Shown: piece after piece, positions 7,404 to 16,435 of the stretch
Layout of the letters: every line of letters begins with the position of its first letter
Position numbering within the stretch: position 1 is the first letter of the stretch
From: Tenacibaculum dicentrarchi
GTDB taxonomy: Bacteria; Bacteroidota; Bacteroidia; Flavobacteriales; Flavobacteriaceae
Direction: 5' to 3'
Length of the DNA: 64,000 nucleotides
NCBI RefSeq assembly: GCF_964036635.1
Contig: NZ_OZ038524.1
Location: 2,423,001-2,487,000, forward strand
The notes under the pieces: model-generated
The model's database searches: none
The model's input: only the letters and a program-made list of their open reading frames with translations
Told to the model about the DNA's origin: nothing
Translations under genes and position numbers: made by a program

Positions 7404-10400
7404 TTAGAAAACACGATGTAACCACATCTTTAATTTAGTTACTAAATAAAATAATATCGGCACTACAATTAATGTTAAAAAAGTTGCCACAAATAGCCCG
7501 TAAATAACTGTCCAAGCTAAAGGACCCCAAAAAATAACATTATCACCACCAACATATATATTTGCATCAAATTCTGTTACCAAGGTAAAGAAATTAATAT
7601 TTAAACCCGTTGCTAAAGGAATCAATCCTAAAATTGTAGTGATTGCAGTTAATAAAACTGGGCGTAAACGTGCCTTTCCTCCCTTTACAATGGCTTCGTT
7701 TAATACCGAAATTTCTAAAAAGTCATCTTTACCTAAATTATGTTGTGCTTTTTGTCTGTCTATCAATAACTGTGTATAATCTAACAATACCACACCGTTA
7801 TTTACTACAATACCCGCTAGAGAAATAATCCCCATCATGGTCATCATAATTACAAATGATGTTCCTGATGCTACAATTCCTCCAAATACCCCTATCAAAC
7901 TTAAAAAGATAGCCAACATAATAATTGTAGGTTTTGAAATAGAATTAAATTGGAAAATTAGAATTAAGAAAATTAAACCTAATCCAGAGAAAAATGCACC
8001 TATTAAAAAGGTCATTTGTTTGTTCTGCTCTTCAATTTGCCCTGTATAATCAACATGTACTGTTTTAGGCAAGGCTGTAAACGATTTCATTTCATTCTGA
8101 ATTTCACTTACAATTGCAGCGGCATCGGTGTAACCTGGCGCTAATGCCGAATATACCGTTGCTACACGCTTCACATTTTTATGCTTAATGGCACTAAAAC
8201 CTGATCTGTTACGCTGTTTTGCTACTGCCGAAACAGGAACAGATTTAACCTGCCCTGTTGACATGTCTTTAAAAGTAATTGTTTGATTAAAAATAGCGCT
8301 TGAATTGTAGCGGTTATCTTTATTAAAACGAACATAAATATCATAATCTTCACCAGCCTCTTTATACACACCAGCTTTGCTTCCAAAGATAGAATTACGC
8401 AGTTGTTTTCCTACCTGAGAAGTACTCACTTTTAATTCACCTGCTTTTTTTCTATCAACCTCAACCAATGTAGTTGGCTTCGATTTGTTTACGTCTATTT
8501 TTAATTCAGCAATACCAGGAATTGATTTGGTATTGATAAAATCACGCATTTTTTCAGCAGTAATAATTAATTCATCGTAATCTTCACCTTCTAATTCAAT
8601 ATTAATAGGATATCCTGCCGGCGGTCCTACAGGGTCTTTTTCAACAGAAATAGACAGCCCAGGGTAAATACCTTGCAAAGCATCTGTTACCTTTTTCTTT
8701 AATACTTTACTATCTAAACCCTTACGGTATTTGTACTCACGCATAGAGGCTACTATTTTACCTCTATGTGGCATTTCGGCAGCCGAACCACCATCAGTTT
8801 GAGGATTTCCTGACCCCGCTCCTATTTGTGCTATAGAACTTTCTACCATAAAATTACGGTCGCCATCCATATACATATCTTCATTTAAAACCTTGGTCAC
8901 TCGAGCTTCTAAACTTTTCATGATAGTATTGGTTTTTTCAATATCTGTTCCCTGCGGATATTCTACATATACCACAATTTGATTGGGCGTATTATCAGGA
9001 AAAAACTCAATTTTTGTTCGCTTACTTTTTACAGAAGCTCCAAAACCGATAAACGCTAGAAAAAGTAAAATAATCGTTACAATTGTTATTCCGTAAGGAC
9101 GCCATCCTTTTAAGGAAGCACGAATCATTTTTTCATAAAGACGTTCCCAAAGTGGAAGTATTTTATTTTGAAACCCATTTGCCATTGGGCGTAATACATA
9201 TCTGTAAAGCCAAAAATTTACCGCAGTAAAAACCATTAAAGTTCCCAGCGGGCTTACAGCACCACCGAAAAGTAAAATCAAAATACCAATAACACCAATA
9301 CTCGCGGTGATGATAATTAATTTTTTTAAGGGGATATTTTTATCTTCAGTACTCATAAATTGAGAAACCATTACCGAATTAAAGAAAATAGCCACAAATA
9401 ATGACGACCCTAATACAACCGATAAAGTAATTGGGAAATAAATCATAAACTGCCCCATAGTTCCTGGCCACATCCCTAAAGGAATAAACGCCGCTACCGT
9501 AGTTGCTGTTGATATAATAATAGGAAATGCAATTTCACCAATCCCTAATTTTGCCGCCTCTAAGCGGGTCATTCCTTCTTCATCCATTAAACGATATACG
9601 TTTTCAACCACTACAATACCGTTATCTACTAACATTCCTAGCCCCATAATTAACCCGAAAAGAATCATGGTATTCATGGTGTAGCCCATTAAATGTAAAA
9701 TCATTAACGACATAAACATTGACATCGGAATGGCAAAACCTACAAATAATGAATTTTTAAATCCTAAGAAAAACATTAAAACAAGTACCACTAACATCAC
9801 TCCAAAAATGATATTATTTACCAAATCGTCTACCTGTCCAATTGTTTTTGACGATTGATCGTTCGCAATTGTTACGGTTAAATTACTTGGAAATATATTG
9901 GCTTTGGTATCTTTTACAATTTGCTGAATTTTTTCAGCAGCGGTAACCATATTTTGCCCTGCACGTTTTTTAACATCAAGCATTACCACCGGATCACCAA
10001 ATTGACGAGCATAAGTGGTTTTATCTTTATCTTTAAAGGTTATTTTAGCAATATCTTTTAAATAAATGGCATTTCCTTTTTCTGTTTTCACCACAAAATC
10101 TTGTAATTCTTGAGGAGTTTCAATTTCCCCTAAAATACGCAAGGTTCTACGCTGTCCACTGGCAATAATATTTCCTGCCGACATGGTTACATTTCCACCC
10201 TGAATAGCTCTTAAAATATCATCAAAGCTAACCTTTGCAGCCATCATTTTATAAATATCAACAGCCACCTCAACTTCTTTCTCTTCAGCACCTCGAATAT
10301 CTGCTTTTTTTATTTCAGATAAATCTTCTATTTCATCTTGTAAAACCTCTGCAAATTCTTTTAATTGATGCACGGTATAATCGCCCGAAATATTAATATT

Positions 10401-10868
10401 TAAAATAGGTGTTTCTTCCGATATATTTAATTCAAAAACATTTGGCGCTACTTTAGCCCCATTAAAAGTAGGCCAATCTTCACTTGAAACCTGCTCATCT
10501 ATTTCATCTTTTACCTTTTGCTTTGCTTGTTCAATAGGTATTTCATCATTAAATTCAACAGTAATAATTGACACATCTTCCTGCGAGGTTGATGTTATTT
10601 TGGTCATATTACTAACCGTTTTTAATTTATCTTCTAAAGGGTCGGTAATTAGTTTTTCTATATCTTCCGCTGTATTACCAGGATAAATAGAACTTACATA
10701 AATTTTAGTATCCTTTATTTCAGGGAAATTTTCACGTGGCATATTTAAAAATGCCGAAATACCAGCATATAAAATAATTGCCATCATTACATAAATGGTG
10801 GTTTTATTATTAATAGCCCATGAAGACAACCCGAATTCTTTATCTACGTGCTTTTTTTGCTCGCTCAT
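7404..10868 (-). CDS. Efflux RND transporter permease subunit
   Basis: 1154 residues, an inner-membrane proton-driven pump of the AcrB/HAE1 superfamily. There is a first membrane helix at about 20-40, two large periplasmic loops, and a helix cluster containing GLIMGLGMLVDNGIVVVENVYR with the essential-type Asp. The second half repeats this with MMGIISLAGIVVNNGVVLLDY. The architecture matches pumps paired with a lipoprotein adaptor and a TolC protein, which follow the same order here. It is the last gene of the tetR-tolC-adaptor-pump operon, 5 bases after the adaptor gene. Substrates cannot be deduced; hydrophobic drugs or lipids are more likely than metals because metal-pump motifs are not apparent. 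Confidence 0.92.
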   Translation of the reverse strand: MSEQKKHVDKEFGLSSWAINNKTTIYVMMAIILYAGISAFLNMPRENFPEIKDTKIYVSSIYPGNTAEDIEKLITDPLEDKLKTVSNMTKITSTSQEDVSIITVEFNDEIPIEQAKQKVKDEIDEQVSSEDWPTFNGAKVAPNVFELNISEETPILNINISGDYTVHQLKEFAEVLQDEIEDLSEIKKADIRGAEEKEVEVAVDIYKMMAAKVSFDDILRAIQGGNVTMSAGNIIASGQRRTLRILGEIETPQELQDFVVKTEKGNAIYLKDIAKITFKDKDKTTYARQFGDPVVMLDVKKRAGQNMVTAAEKIQQIVKDTKANIFPSNLTVTIANDQSSKTIGQVDDLVNNIIFGVMLVVLVLMFFLGFKNSLFVGFAIPMSMFMSLMILHLMGYTMNTMILFGLIMGLGMLVDNGIVVVENVYRLMDEEGMTRLEAAKLGIGEIAFPIIISTATTVAAFIPLGMWPGTMGQFMIYFPITLSVVLGSSLFVAIFFNSVMVSQFMSTEDKNIPLKKLIIITASIGVIGILILLFGGAVSPLGTLMVFTAVNFWLYRYVLRPMANGFQNKILPLWERLYEKMIRASLKGWRPYGITIVTIILLFLAFIGFGASVKSKRTKIEFFPDNTPNQIVVYVEYPQGTDIEKTNTIMKSLEARVTKVLNEDMYMDGDRNFMVESSIAQIGAGSGNPQTDGGSAAEMPHRGKIVASMREYKYRKGLDSKVLKKKVTDALQGIYPGLSISVEKDPVGPPAGYPINIELEGEDYDELIITAEKMRDFINTKSIPGIAELKIDVNKSKPTTLVEVDRKKAGELKVSTSQVGKQLRNSIFGSKAGVYKEAGEDYDIYVRFNKDNRYNSSAIFNQTITFKDMSTGQVKSVPVSAVAKQRNRSGFSAIKHKNVKRVATVYSALAPGYTDAAAIVSEIQNEMKSFTALPKTVHVDYTGQIEEQNKQMTFLIGAFFSGLGLIFLILIFQFNSISKPTIIMLAIFLSLIGVFGGIVASGTSFVIMMTMMGIISLAGIVVNNGVVLLDYTQLLIDRQKAQHNLGKDDFLEISVLNEAIVKGGKARLRPVLLTAITTILGLIPLATGLNINFFTLVTEFDANIYVGGDNVIFWGPLAWTVIYGLFVATFLTLIVVPILFYLVTKLKMWLHRVF

Positions 10869-10873
10869 TATCT

Positions 10874-12091
10874 TTATTTTTTAGCGTTAACAGTAGTTCC
10901 CTCTTCCGAAGATAAAATTTCTACTTGCTGCCCATCTTTTACACTTCGAGCACCTTCTTTAATAATTTTATCACCTTTACTAAGCCCTGCTAAAACCTCT
11001 ATAACATCGCCCTGCGTTTTTCCGGTGCTAATAATAATCTGTTTTGCTATTCCTTGAACCTTACTTCCTTGCTTTAAAATATCGTTTACCACAAAAATAT
11101 ACTGCTCTCCTTTGGCATTTTCTGAAATAATACTTTGCGGAATTAAAATAGCATCAGGGTTTGTATAATCGTTAATTTTTAACTTAGCCGTTAAATTCGG
11201 TTTAATGCTTTTATCTTTATTATCAACAGCAATTTCAACTTTAAAAGTACGATTTGCAGGATTGATAAAATTACCCGCCTGACGAATTTTTGAAGTAATA
11301 ACCTTTCCTAAAATAGGAAACTCAACCAATACATTTTTATCTTTTTTAATTGATAAAATATAACTTTCAGGCACCGCTGTTTCAATATACATTTTAGAAA
11401 GATTTACAATTCTAAAAACTTCGGCACCAGCTCCTGGTGCTACCACCATTCCTTGCTCTTTAATTACATCATCAATAATACCCGAAAAAGGTGCTCTTAT
11501 AACTGATTTCCCTAATTTTTTTCTTAATTGACTTACAGCATTTTTTTGAGCATCATACGTAGTTTTTGCTTGTAAGAACTGAATTTCTGAACCAATTTTC
11601 TGATTCCATAAACGCTCTTGACGCTCGTAAGTTGTTTTTGCTAAAACTGCTTGCACTTCTATTTGCGCCAACTGATCAGAAAGCCCTGCATCATCTATTT
11701 TAGCCAAAGCCTGTCCTTTTTTTACGTACTGTCCTTCTTTTACATAAATTTGAACCAATTGCCCTGGCATTTCAGGATATATCAAAACATTTTGTGTTGT
11801 TTTAACAGCTCCTTGCAATTCTAAATAATGCTTAAAATTTGTTTTATTAGCCGATACCACCGTAATTAAAGGCACTTTTTTTGAAGTATCTAAGGTTGCA
11901 ATTTTAGTATCTAAGGCTTTAATTCCTTCGGATAAAACCTGAATTTGACTATTTAACTTAGTTTTTTTAGCACGAATTTTCACCAAATCGTTAGAAGCAA
12001 TTACCGCCTCAACGGAATGTTTTTTACTCCCTGAACAGGATGCTAAAAATACTGTTATTGCTAGTAGTGAATATATTTTTCTCATTGTCAT
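10874..12091 (-). CDS. Efflux RND transporter periplasmic adaptor (membrane fusion lipoprotein)
   Basis: 405 residues. The leader has a lipobox LASC with Cys19. A coiled-coil-prone stretch follows (SNDLVKIRAKKTKLNSQIQV, about residues 32-70), then the barrel-sandwich half-motif GQLVQIYVKEGQYVKKGQALAKIDD and its partner GKSVIRAPFSGIIDDVIKEQGMVV, a beta-barrel, and a membrane-proximal domain. It bridges the RND pump and the TolC channel. It lies 3 bases after tolC and 5 bases before the pump gene. Confidence 0.92.
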   Translation of the reverse strand: MTMRKIYSLLAITVFLASCSGSKKHSVEAVIASNDLVKIRAKKTKLNSQIQVLSEGIKALDTKIATLDTSKKVPLITVVSANKTNFKHYLELQGAVKTTQNVLIYPEMPGQLVQIYVKEGQYVKKGQALAKIDDAGLSDQLAQIEVQAVLAKTTYERQERLWNQKIGSEIQFLQAKTTYDAQKNAVSQLRKKLGKSVIRAPFSGIIDDVIKEQGMVVAPGAGAEVFRIVNLSKMYIETAVPESYILSIKKDKNVLVEFPILGKVITSKIRQAGNFINPANRTFKVEIAVDNKDKSIKPNLTAKLKINDYTNPDAILIPQSIISENAKGEQYIFVVNDILKQGSKVQGIAKQIIISTGKTQGDVIEVLAGLSKGDKIIKEGARSVKDGQQVEILSSEEGTTVNAKK

Positions 12092-12094
12092 TTT

Positions 12095-13423
12095 TTATTT
12101 TAAGGGTATATTTAATGCGTTTTCTAAGGCAGCCTTTTTACTAATAACGTTTAACATTGACTGCACGTAGTTATTTTGTTGGCTATATAATTGATTTTGC
12201 GCTTGCGATAAATCGAAACTTGAAGAAATTCCTTCAAAAAATTTAATTTGCTGCTTTTTTTCAATGCGTTCTGCCAATTTCATGTTTTTCATAGCAGATT
12301 CATAGTTTTCAATACTTAACTGATATTCACTTTTTGCCGATTGTGTTTGTAAGTTTAATTGTTGCTTAATTTCTTCCAAACGAATATCAGCCGATTCTAA
12401 TTCGATTTTTGCCTGTGCCGTTTTAGCAGATCTTCCTAAGCTACTAAATATTGGAATATTCAAATTAACACCAAACATCGAAGATCCGAACCATTTTTGT
12501 TTTTCATCTAAAAAAGTAAAAGAATTAGAGTTTGCTGCAAGCCCATAATTTAAAAAAGCACTCAAACTAGGCAAACCTTTACTTTGCTCTAAACGCATTA
12601 ATAAGCGCTTACTTTCTCTACTATTTTCGGCAATTTTAAAATCGATATGCCCATTCAAATTAAATGTTTTTGACAGCAAGGCTAAACTACTACTGTTAAG
12701 CATCAAGCTATCTAAACTATCGGTTAGTCTTAACTTTGTATTGATATCATTTCCTAAAGAAAGATTTAACATTTGATAGGCAATTTCCTTTAATCTAACA
12801 GCATTTCTTAAACTATTTTGAACATTTCCTAAGGTGATTTCTAATTGCTCCACCTGCTCTTGTTCATTTAATCCGTTTTCATTAATTCTCTTTGCATCCT
12901 TGTAATTTTTTTCTAAAACCCTCGTGTTTTTTTCAAGAATTTCAATTAATCTTTCAGAAACAAGAATATTTCCATAAGCGTTTATAATTGCTTCTCTAGT
13001 TGCTAATGCTGTTTTTTGCTTAGCTTGTTCTGATATTTTTAAATAGGTTTTTGCTGCCTGTAAACCTACCAAATACGAACCGTCAAAAATTAATTGGCTT
13101 AGTGTTGCCGTAGCATTCATGGTTTGTTTTTTACCAAAAATCAATTCTTCATCAATACCATCATTATTAAAATCTGTTAATAAAACGGCTTGTTTTAAAT
13201 TATTTTGATACGCCACTTTCCCATCAATTCTAGGCAAACCGATAGTCGTTGTTTCCCATTTTCTTTTAATTGCTACTTTAATATCATTTTTAGCAATTTT
13301 ATTGGCATAGCTATTTTTTATAGCATAATCAATAGCTTCTTGCATTGATAAATTAAGTTGTTTTTGCGCAAATAAAAAGCTTGTGCAAAAACATATAAAT
13401 ACCGTGTATATATATTTCCTCAT
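12095..13423 (-). CDS. TolC family outer-membrane efflux channel
   Basis: 442 residues with an N-terminal signal peptide (YTVFICFCTSFLFAQ, cleavage before Gln) and two long alpha-helical repeats rich in Ala, Leu, Gln and Asn (LNLSMQEAIDYAIKNSYANK at the start; SYQLS-type helices near the end). This is the outer-membrane exit duct of the tripartite pump. It follows tetR by 12 bases and precedes the adaptor gene by 3 bases in a single operon. Confidence 0.9.
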   Translation of the reverse strand: MRKYIYTVFICFCTSFLFAQKQLNLSMQEAIDYAIKNSYANKIAKNDIKVAIKRKWETTTIGLPRIDGKVAYQNNLKQAVLLTDFNNDGIDEELIFGKKQTMNATATLSQLIFDGSYLVGLQAAKTYLKISEQAKQKTALATREAIINAYGNILVSERLIEILEKNTRVLEKNYKDAKRINENGLNEQEQVEQLEITLGNVQNSLRNAVRLKEIAYQMLNLSLGNDINTKLRLTDSLDSLMLNSSSLALLSKTFNLNGHIDFKIAENSRESKRLLMRLEQSKGLPSLSAFLNYGLAANSNSFTFLDEKQKWFGSSMFGVNLNIPIFSSLGRSAKTAQAKIELESADIRLEEIKQQLNLQTQSAKSEYQLSIENYESAMKNMKLAERIEKKQQIKFFEGISSSFDLSQAQNQLYSQQNNYVQSMLNVISKKAALENALNIPLK

Positions 13424-13435
13424 TGTTTATTAAGT

Positions 13436-14041
13436 TTATAAATTTATAGTTTGTAGTTGCTTCGATAATTCGTCTAATCCTTTTTGAGTGGCAATTGCTC
13501 TAATATGATATTCTAAAATTTCATATTCTACTTTCATTACCTCCTGCATTTCGCTACCGTACATTTCTGTTTCAAAAACGCCAAAAATTAAGGTGAAATA
13601 AAAATTCACCATCAAATCTATTTTTAAATTTTCACGATAAAACCCTTCTTTAATACCCTTTGTTAAATTGTCAATATTACAATCTCGAAATAAGCATATT
13701 TCACGATCCATTAATTTTGCATACGTTTCAGGGTAATATTTTTTAAGCTGAAACATTGGCGAAGTCTTGGCATTTTTAAACATTTCTTTAAAAATTGCCT
13801 TTACCGCAAATTCCTCTTCAATGGCATTATATCCTTTCTCTTTTATTTTTGTAATGGCATCGTTTATGGTATTATGAACTGCTTCTGTACTAGCATCTAC
13901 CAATTCTGTCTTCTTTGAAAAATATTTATACAGTGTTTTTTTTGAGATGCCAAGTTCACCTGAAATATCATCCATCGTAACGCTTTTAAAACCAAAGTTT
14001 AAAAACATTTCTCCCGCTTTATTTAAAATTTTATCTCTCAT
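13436..14041 (-). CDS. TetR/AcrR family repressor of the efflux operon
   Basis: 201 residues from the ATG at 14041. The helix-turn-helix is near the N-terminus (AGEMFLNFGFKSVTMDD, then ISGELGISKKTLYKYFSKKTEL, residues about 9-50), and a helical ligand-binding domain follows. The longer reading to 14125 is rejected because the promoter and the operator palindrome lie inside it. It is first in the operon with tolC, adaptor and pump, so it probably represses its own operon through the inverted repeat at 14062-14093. Confidence 0.9.
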   Translation of the reverse strand: MRDKILNKAGEMFLNFGFKSVTMDDISGELGISKKTLYKYFSKKTELVDASTEAVHNTINDAITKIKEKGYNAIEEEFAVKAIFKEMFKNAKTSPMFQLKKYYPETYAKLMDREICLFRDCNIDNLTKGIKEGFYRENLKIDLMVNFYFTLIFGVFETEMYGSEMQEVMKVEYEILEYHIRAIATQKGLDELSKQLQTINL

Positions 14042-14050
14042 AATTATTTG

Positions 14051-14058
14051 CAAATGTA
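14051..14058 (-). promoter_or_regulatory. -7 promoter element of the tetR-efflux operon
   Basis: The minus strand reads TACATTTG, with a TTG -33 element at 14078-14080 (19-base spacer). It lies 9 bases before the tetR ATG, leaving a very short leader. Confidence 0.6.
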
Positions 14059-14061
14059 CAC

Positions 14062-14093
14062 AAGGAAACTTTAAAAACAATAAAAGTTTCCTT
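14062..14093. promoter_or_regulatory. Candidate TetR operator, perfect 11-bp inverted repeat
   Basis: AAGGAAACTTT at 14062-14072 and its exact complement AAAGTTTCCTT at 14083-14093 are separated by 10 bases. The repeat covers the -33 element and spacer of the tetR promoter, where a bound repressor would block polymerase. Confidence 0.7.
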
Positions 14094-14167
14094 CGTTTTA
14101 TTGTTTTTTTAACATTACCTAACAATTAGAATTTTTGTTTATCTTATTTTTACAAAAAATTTAAGAT

Positions 14168-15139
14168 TTGGACATACTACAATATCAGTCAGACTTTTTA
14201 GCTTACTTAACTTCTAAAAAAACACTAAAAGAGCCTAAAAACCTTTATGAACCGATAGATTATATTCTTCAAATAGGCGGAAAAAGAATTCGCCCAATGC
14301 TAACACTTATGGCTTCCGATATTTTTTCTGGAGATTATAAAAAAGCCTTACCAGCAGCATTAGCCGTAGAAGTTTTTCATAATTTCACCTTAGTTCACGA
14401 TGATATTATGGATGACGCACCTTTGCGACGTGGGCACGAAACTGTTCATGAAAAGTGGGATATTAACACTGGAATTTTATCTGGCGATGCCATGTTAATT
14501 TTAGCCTATCAATATTTTGAAAACTACGAACCTGTAATTTTTCAAAAATTAGCACAATTATTTAGTAAAACAGCCTTAGAAGTTTGCGACGGACAACAAT
14601 TAGATGTTGATTTTGAAACTAGAAACGACGTTACTATTGATGAGTACATTAAAATGATTACGCTAAAAACATCTGTTTTGGTAGCAGCAGCCTTAAAAAT
14701 GGGCGCTATTGTAGCCAATGCGAACGAAGAACAAGCGCAACATTTATATAACTACGGATTACATTTAGGTGTTGCTTTTCAATTACAAGATGATTATTTA
14801 GATACTTATGGCGATCCTGAAACTTTCGGGAAGCAAGTTGGTGGCGATATCATCGAAAACAAGAAAACCTACCTCTATTTAAAAGCTTTTGAAGTAGCAA
14901 ATACTACCGATAAAGAAAAATTAACCACGCTTTACAACAATAAACAAGAAAATATCCAAGCAAAAATAGCAACGGTTTCTGCGATTTTCACCAAAAATAA
15001 CATCCCTAAACATACAGAGCAACTTATTGAATACTACACAAATAAGTCATTTGAAAGCTTAACACATTTAAACATTAGCGATGCTGCAAAAAGTGGACTT
15101 CGTTTGTTTGCTGAAAATTTAATGAGCAGAAAAGTTTAA
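14168..15139 (+). CDS. Polyprenyl synthetase (isoprenyl diphosphate synthase)
   Basis: 323 residues. It condenses isopentenyl diphosphate units, giving the precursor of the quinone side chain. Motifs are GGKRIRP at 37-43, the first Asp-rich motif DDIMDD at 78-83 followed by RRG, and the second Asp-rich motif FQLQDDYLDTYGD in the C-terminal half. The start appears to be TTG at 14168, because the protein MDILQYQSDFLAYL matches the usual family N-terminus and no ATG precedes it in frame. It is divergent from tetR. Product chain length cannot be read safely from sequence. Confidence 0.9.
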   Translation: MDILQYQSDFLAYLTSKKTLKEPKNLYEPIDYILQIGGKRIRPMLTLMASDIFSGDYKKALPAALAVEVFHNFTLVHDDIMDDAPLRRGHETVHEKWDINTGILSGDAMLILAYQYFENYEPVIFQKLAQLFSKTALEVCDGQQLDVDFETRNDVTIDEYIKMITLKTSVLVAAALKMGAIVANANEEQAQHLYNYGLHLGVAFQLQDDYLDTYGDPETFGKQVGGDIIENKKTYLYLKAFEVANTTDKEKLTTLYNNKQENIQAKIATVSAIFTKNNIPKHTEQLIEYYTNKSFESLTHLNISDAAKSGLRLFAENLMSRKV

Positions 15140-15168
15140 AAAAAGCTTTTTTATTTAAAAAAAGTTCT

Positions 15169-15176
15169 TACTTTTG
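15169..15176 (+). promoter_or_regulatory. -7 promoter element of the tRNA gene
   Basis: TACTTTTG lies 12 bases before the tRNA 5' end, a position expected for a stable-RNA promoter in this phylum. Confidence 0.5.
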
Positions 15177-15188
15177 CAAACCTAAAAC

Positions 15189-15262
15189 GGTCTTATAGCT
15201 CAGTTGGTTAGAGCACCTGACTCATAATCAGGTGGTCCCAGGTTCGAGTCCTGGTGGGACCA
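15189..15262 (+). tRNA. tRNA with CAU anticodon (probably tRNA-Met, elongator; tRNA-Ile2 possible)
   Basis: A 74-base cloverleaf: acceptor GGTCTTA pairs with TGGGACC (with G-U pairs), D-arm AGCTCAGTTGGTTAGAGC, anticodon stem CCTGA/TCAGG around loop CTCATAA (anticodon 15223-15225), and T-arm CCAGG TTCGAGT CCTGG. The anticodon stem lacks the three G-C pairs of initiator tRNA, so it is not fMet. CAU also occurs in lysidine-modified tRNA-Ile2, and sequence alone does not settle the charge. CCA is not encoded. Confidence 0.92.
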
Positions 15263-15267
15263 CGTTT

Positions 15268-15304
15268 AAACCTCATAATCTTAATTGATTATGAGGTTTT
15301 TTCT
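15268..15304 (+). terminator. Terminator of the tRNA gene
   Basis: AAACCTCATAATC / GATTATGAGGTTT form a 13-bp stem with a 6-base loop followed by a T-rich run, 5 bases past the tRNA. Confidence 0.8.
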
Positions 15305-15309
15305 TTTTT

Positions 15310-15397
15310 GAAGCTATTTCCCGCTTTCCGCACTCGCTCTTTTTGTTAAAAAAACAAAAAGGAGCTCAAACAATTGCTTCAATCGGGGCTAGGAATT
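15310..15397 (+). repeat. Dispersed palindromic intergenic repeat, copy 1
   Basis: It has the left arm GAAGC-ATTTCCCGCTTTCC, an A/T hairpin closed by CTTTTTGTT / AACAAAAAG, and the right arm CAATTGCTTCAATCGGGGCT. The other copies are at 23684, 32429, 39868 (minus), 43778 (minus), 60130 and 61362 (minus). Confidence 0.85.
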
Positions 15398-15476
15398 TAT
15401 CGTTACCCTACAATAAAATGATTTTAATATGATATTTATTACATTATAAATAATATATTTACCCGTAAAAAAAAAT

Positions 15477-15683
15477 ATGAAATTACTACTATCTGTAATA
15501 GGTATTGCTTGTTTATTATCCTTTAAAACACTTGAAGAAGTAAATAGAAACACTTTAGAAATCAGCTCCAACTATTCAGAGTGTAAATACAATCAATGTC
15601 AAGCAACTGCAAAAAGCACAGGAAATCAATGTAAACACTGTGTATCGAATTCAGGAGATTCTTTTTGTTATCAACACGATTAG
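15477..15683 (+). CDS. Small exported Cys-rich protein with C-x..C..C..H motif
   Basis: 68 residues. A hydrophobic N-terminus (LLLSVIGIACLLSF) suggests export or membrane anchoring. The C-terminal half holds CKYNQCQATAKSTGNQCKHC and then CYQH near the end, six Cys plus a His in a compact pattern. It resembles small Bacteroidota Cys/His motif proteins (DUF5763-like, from memory) that may bind zinc. The product is short, but codon use and the dense conserved-looking motif support a real gene. It stands alone between repeat copy 1 and riboflavin synthase (convergent); no partner is evident. Confidence 0.65.
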   Translation: MKLLLSVIGIACLLSFKTLEEVNRNTLEISSNYSECKYNQCQATAKSTGNQCKHCVSNSGDSFCYQHD

Positions 15684-15772
15684 ATAAAGCGCTTCGATTA
15701 TTTAACAGCATTTTATTTTAACAAGGGGATTTCTCCCCTTGCTTTACTATTTTTATCATCCGAAGAAAAAAA

Positions 15773-16360
15773 CTATTTCAGCTGCGTTAAACGTGCTACA
15801 TATTTACCGATAACATCAAACTCTAAATTTACTTCTGTACCTATTTTAAAATTTTTAAAATTTGTATGCTCTAAAGTATAAGGTATAATTGCTACACTAA
15901 ATTCATCTTTCTTTGAATTTACGACTGTTAAACTTACGCCATTTATGGTAATAGAACCTTTTTCAATAGTAATCGCACTTGGGTCAAAATTATAAGAAAA
16001 AGTAAACACCGTACTCCCGTTTTCATCTTTTATCGCCTTGCAAACCCCTGTTTTATCAACATGTCCTTGTACAATATGTCCATCTAAACGAGCGCCCAAT
16101 TTCATGGCTCTTTCTAAATTAATTTCATCATCAACCGATAAATTACCAATCGTAGTTTTATCAAGTGTTTCTTTAATTGCCGTAACCGTATATTGAGTAT
16201 CATCAATAGCAACCACGGTTAAGCAAACGCCATTATGTGCCACACTTTGGTCAATTTTTAATTCATTAGTTATATCACTTAAAATAGTAAGCTGTAAATT
16301 CTCTTTATCACGCACTACCCTTTTTACAATTCCAAGAGTTTCAATTATTCCTGTAAACAT
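15773..16360 (-). CDS. ribE: Riboflavin synthase
   Basis: 195 residues. It dismutates two 6,7-dimethyl-8-ribityllumazine molecules into riboflavin. It begins MFTGIIETLG, the signature start, and shows two homologous lumazine-binding halves: NGVCLTVVAID in the first and NGVSLTVVNSK in the second, plus LGARLDGHIVQGHVDKTG in the middle. Length is typical of the family. It is divergent from pdxA; the intergenic region contains the pdxA promoter. Confidence 0.96.
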   Translation of the reverse strand: MFTGIIETLGIVKRVVRDKENLQLTILSDITNELKIDQSVAHNGVCLTVVAIDDTQYTVTAIKETLDKTTIGNLSVDDEINLERAMKLGARLDGHIVQGHVDKTGVCKAIKDENGSTVFTFSYNFDPSAITIEKGSITINGVSLTVVNSKKDEFSVAIIPYTLEHTNFKNFKIGTEVNLEFDVIGKYVARLTQLK

Positions 16361-16376
16361 TCTCTAAATTTTTAGT

Positions 16377-16384
16377 TACTTTTG
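16377..16384 (+). promoter_or_regulatory. -7 promoter element of pdxA
   Basis: TACTTTTG, 51 bases before the pdxA ATG at 16436. It overlaps the in-frame TTG at 16382, which therefore cannot be the real start. Confidence 0.55.
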
Positions 16385-16435
16385 TTTGTACCAAAAATAC
16401 AACTTTACACACAGAAACACGCACGAAAAATAACT

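Noticed and set aside
15189..15262. Initiator tRNA-fMet
   Set aside because: The anticodon stem is CCTGA/TCAGG, without the three consecutive G-C pairs of initiator tRNAs, and the first acceptor pair is a normal G-C.
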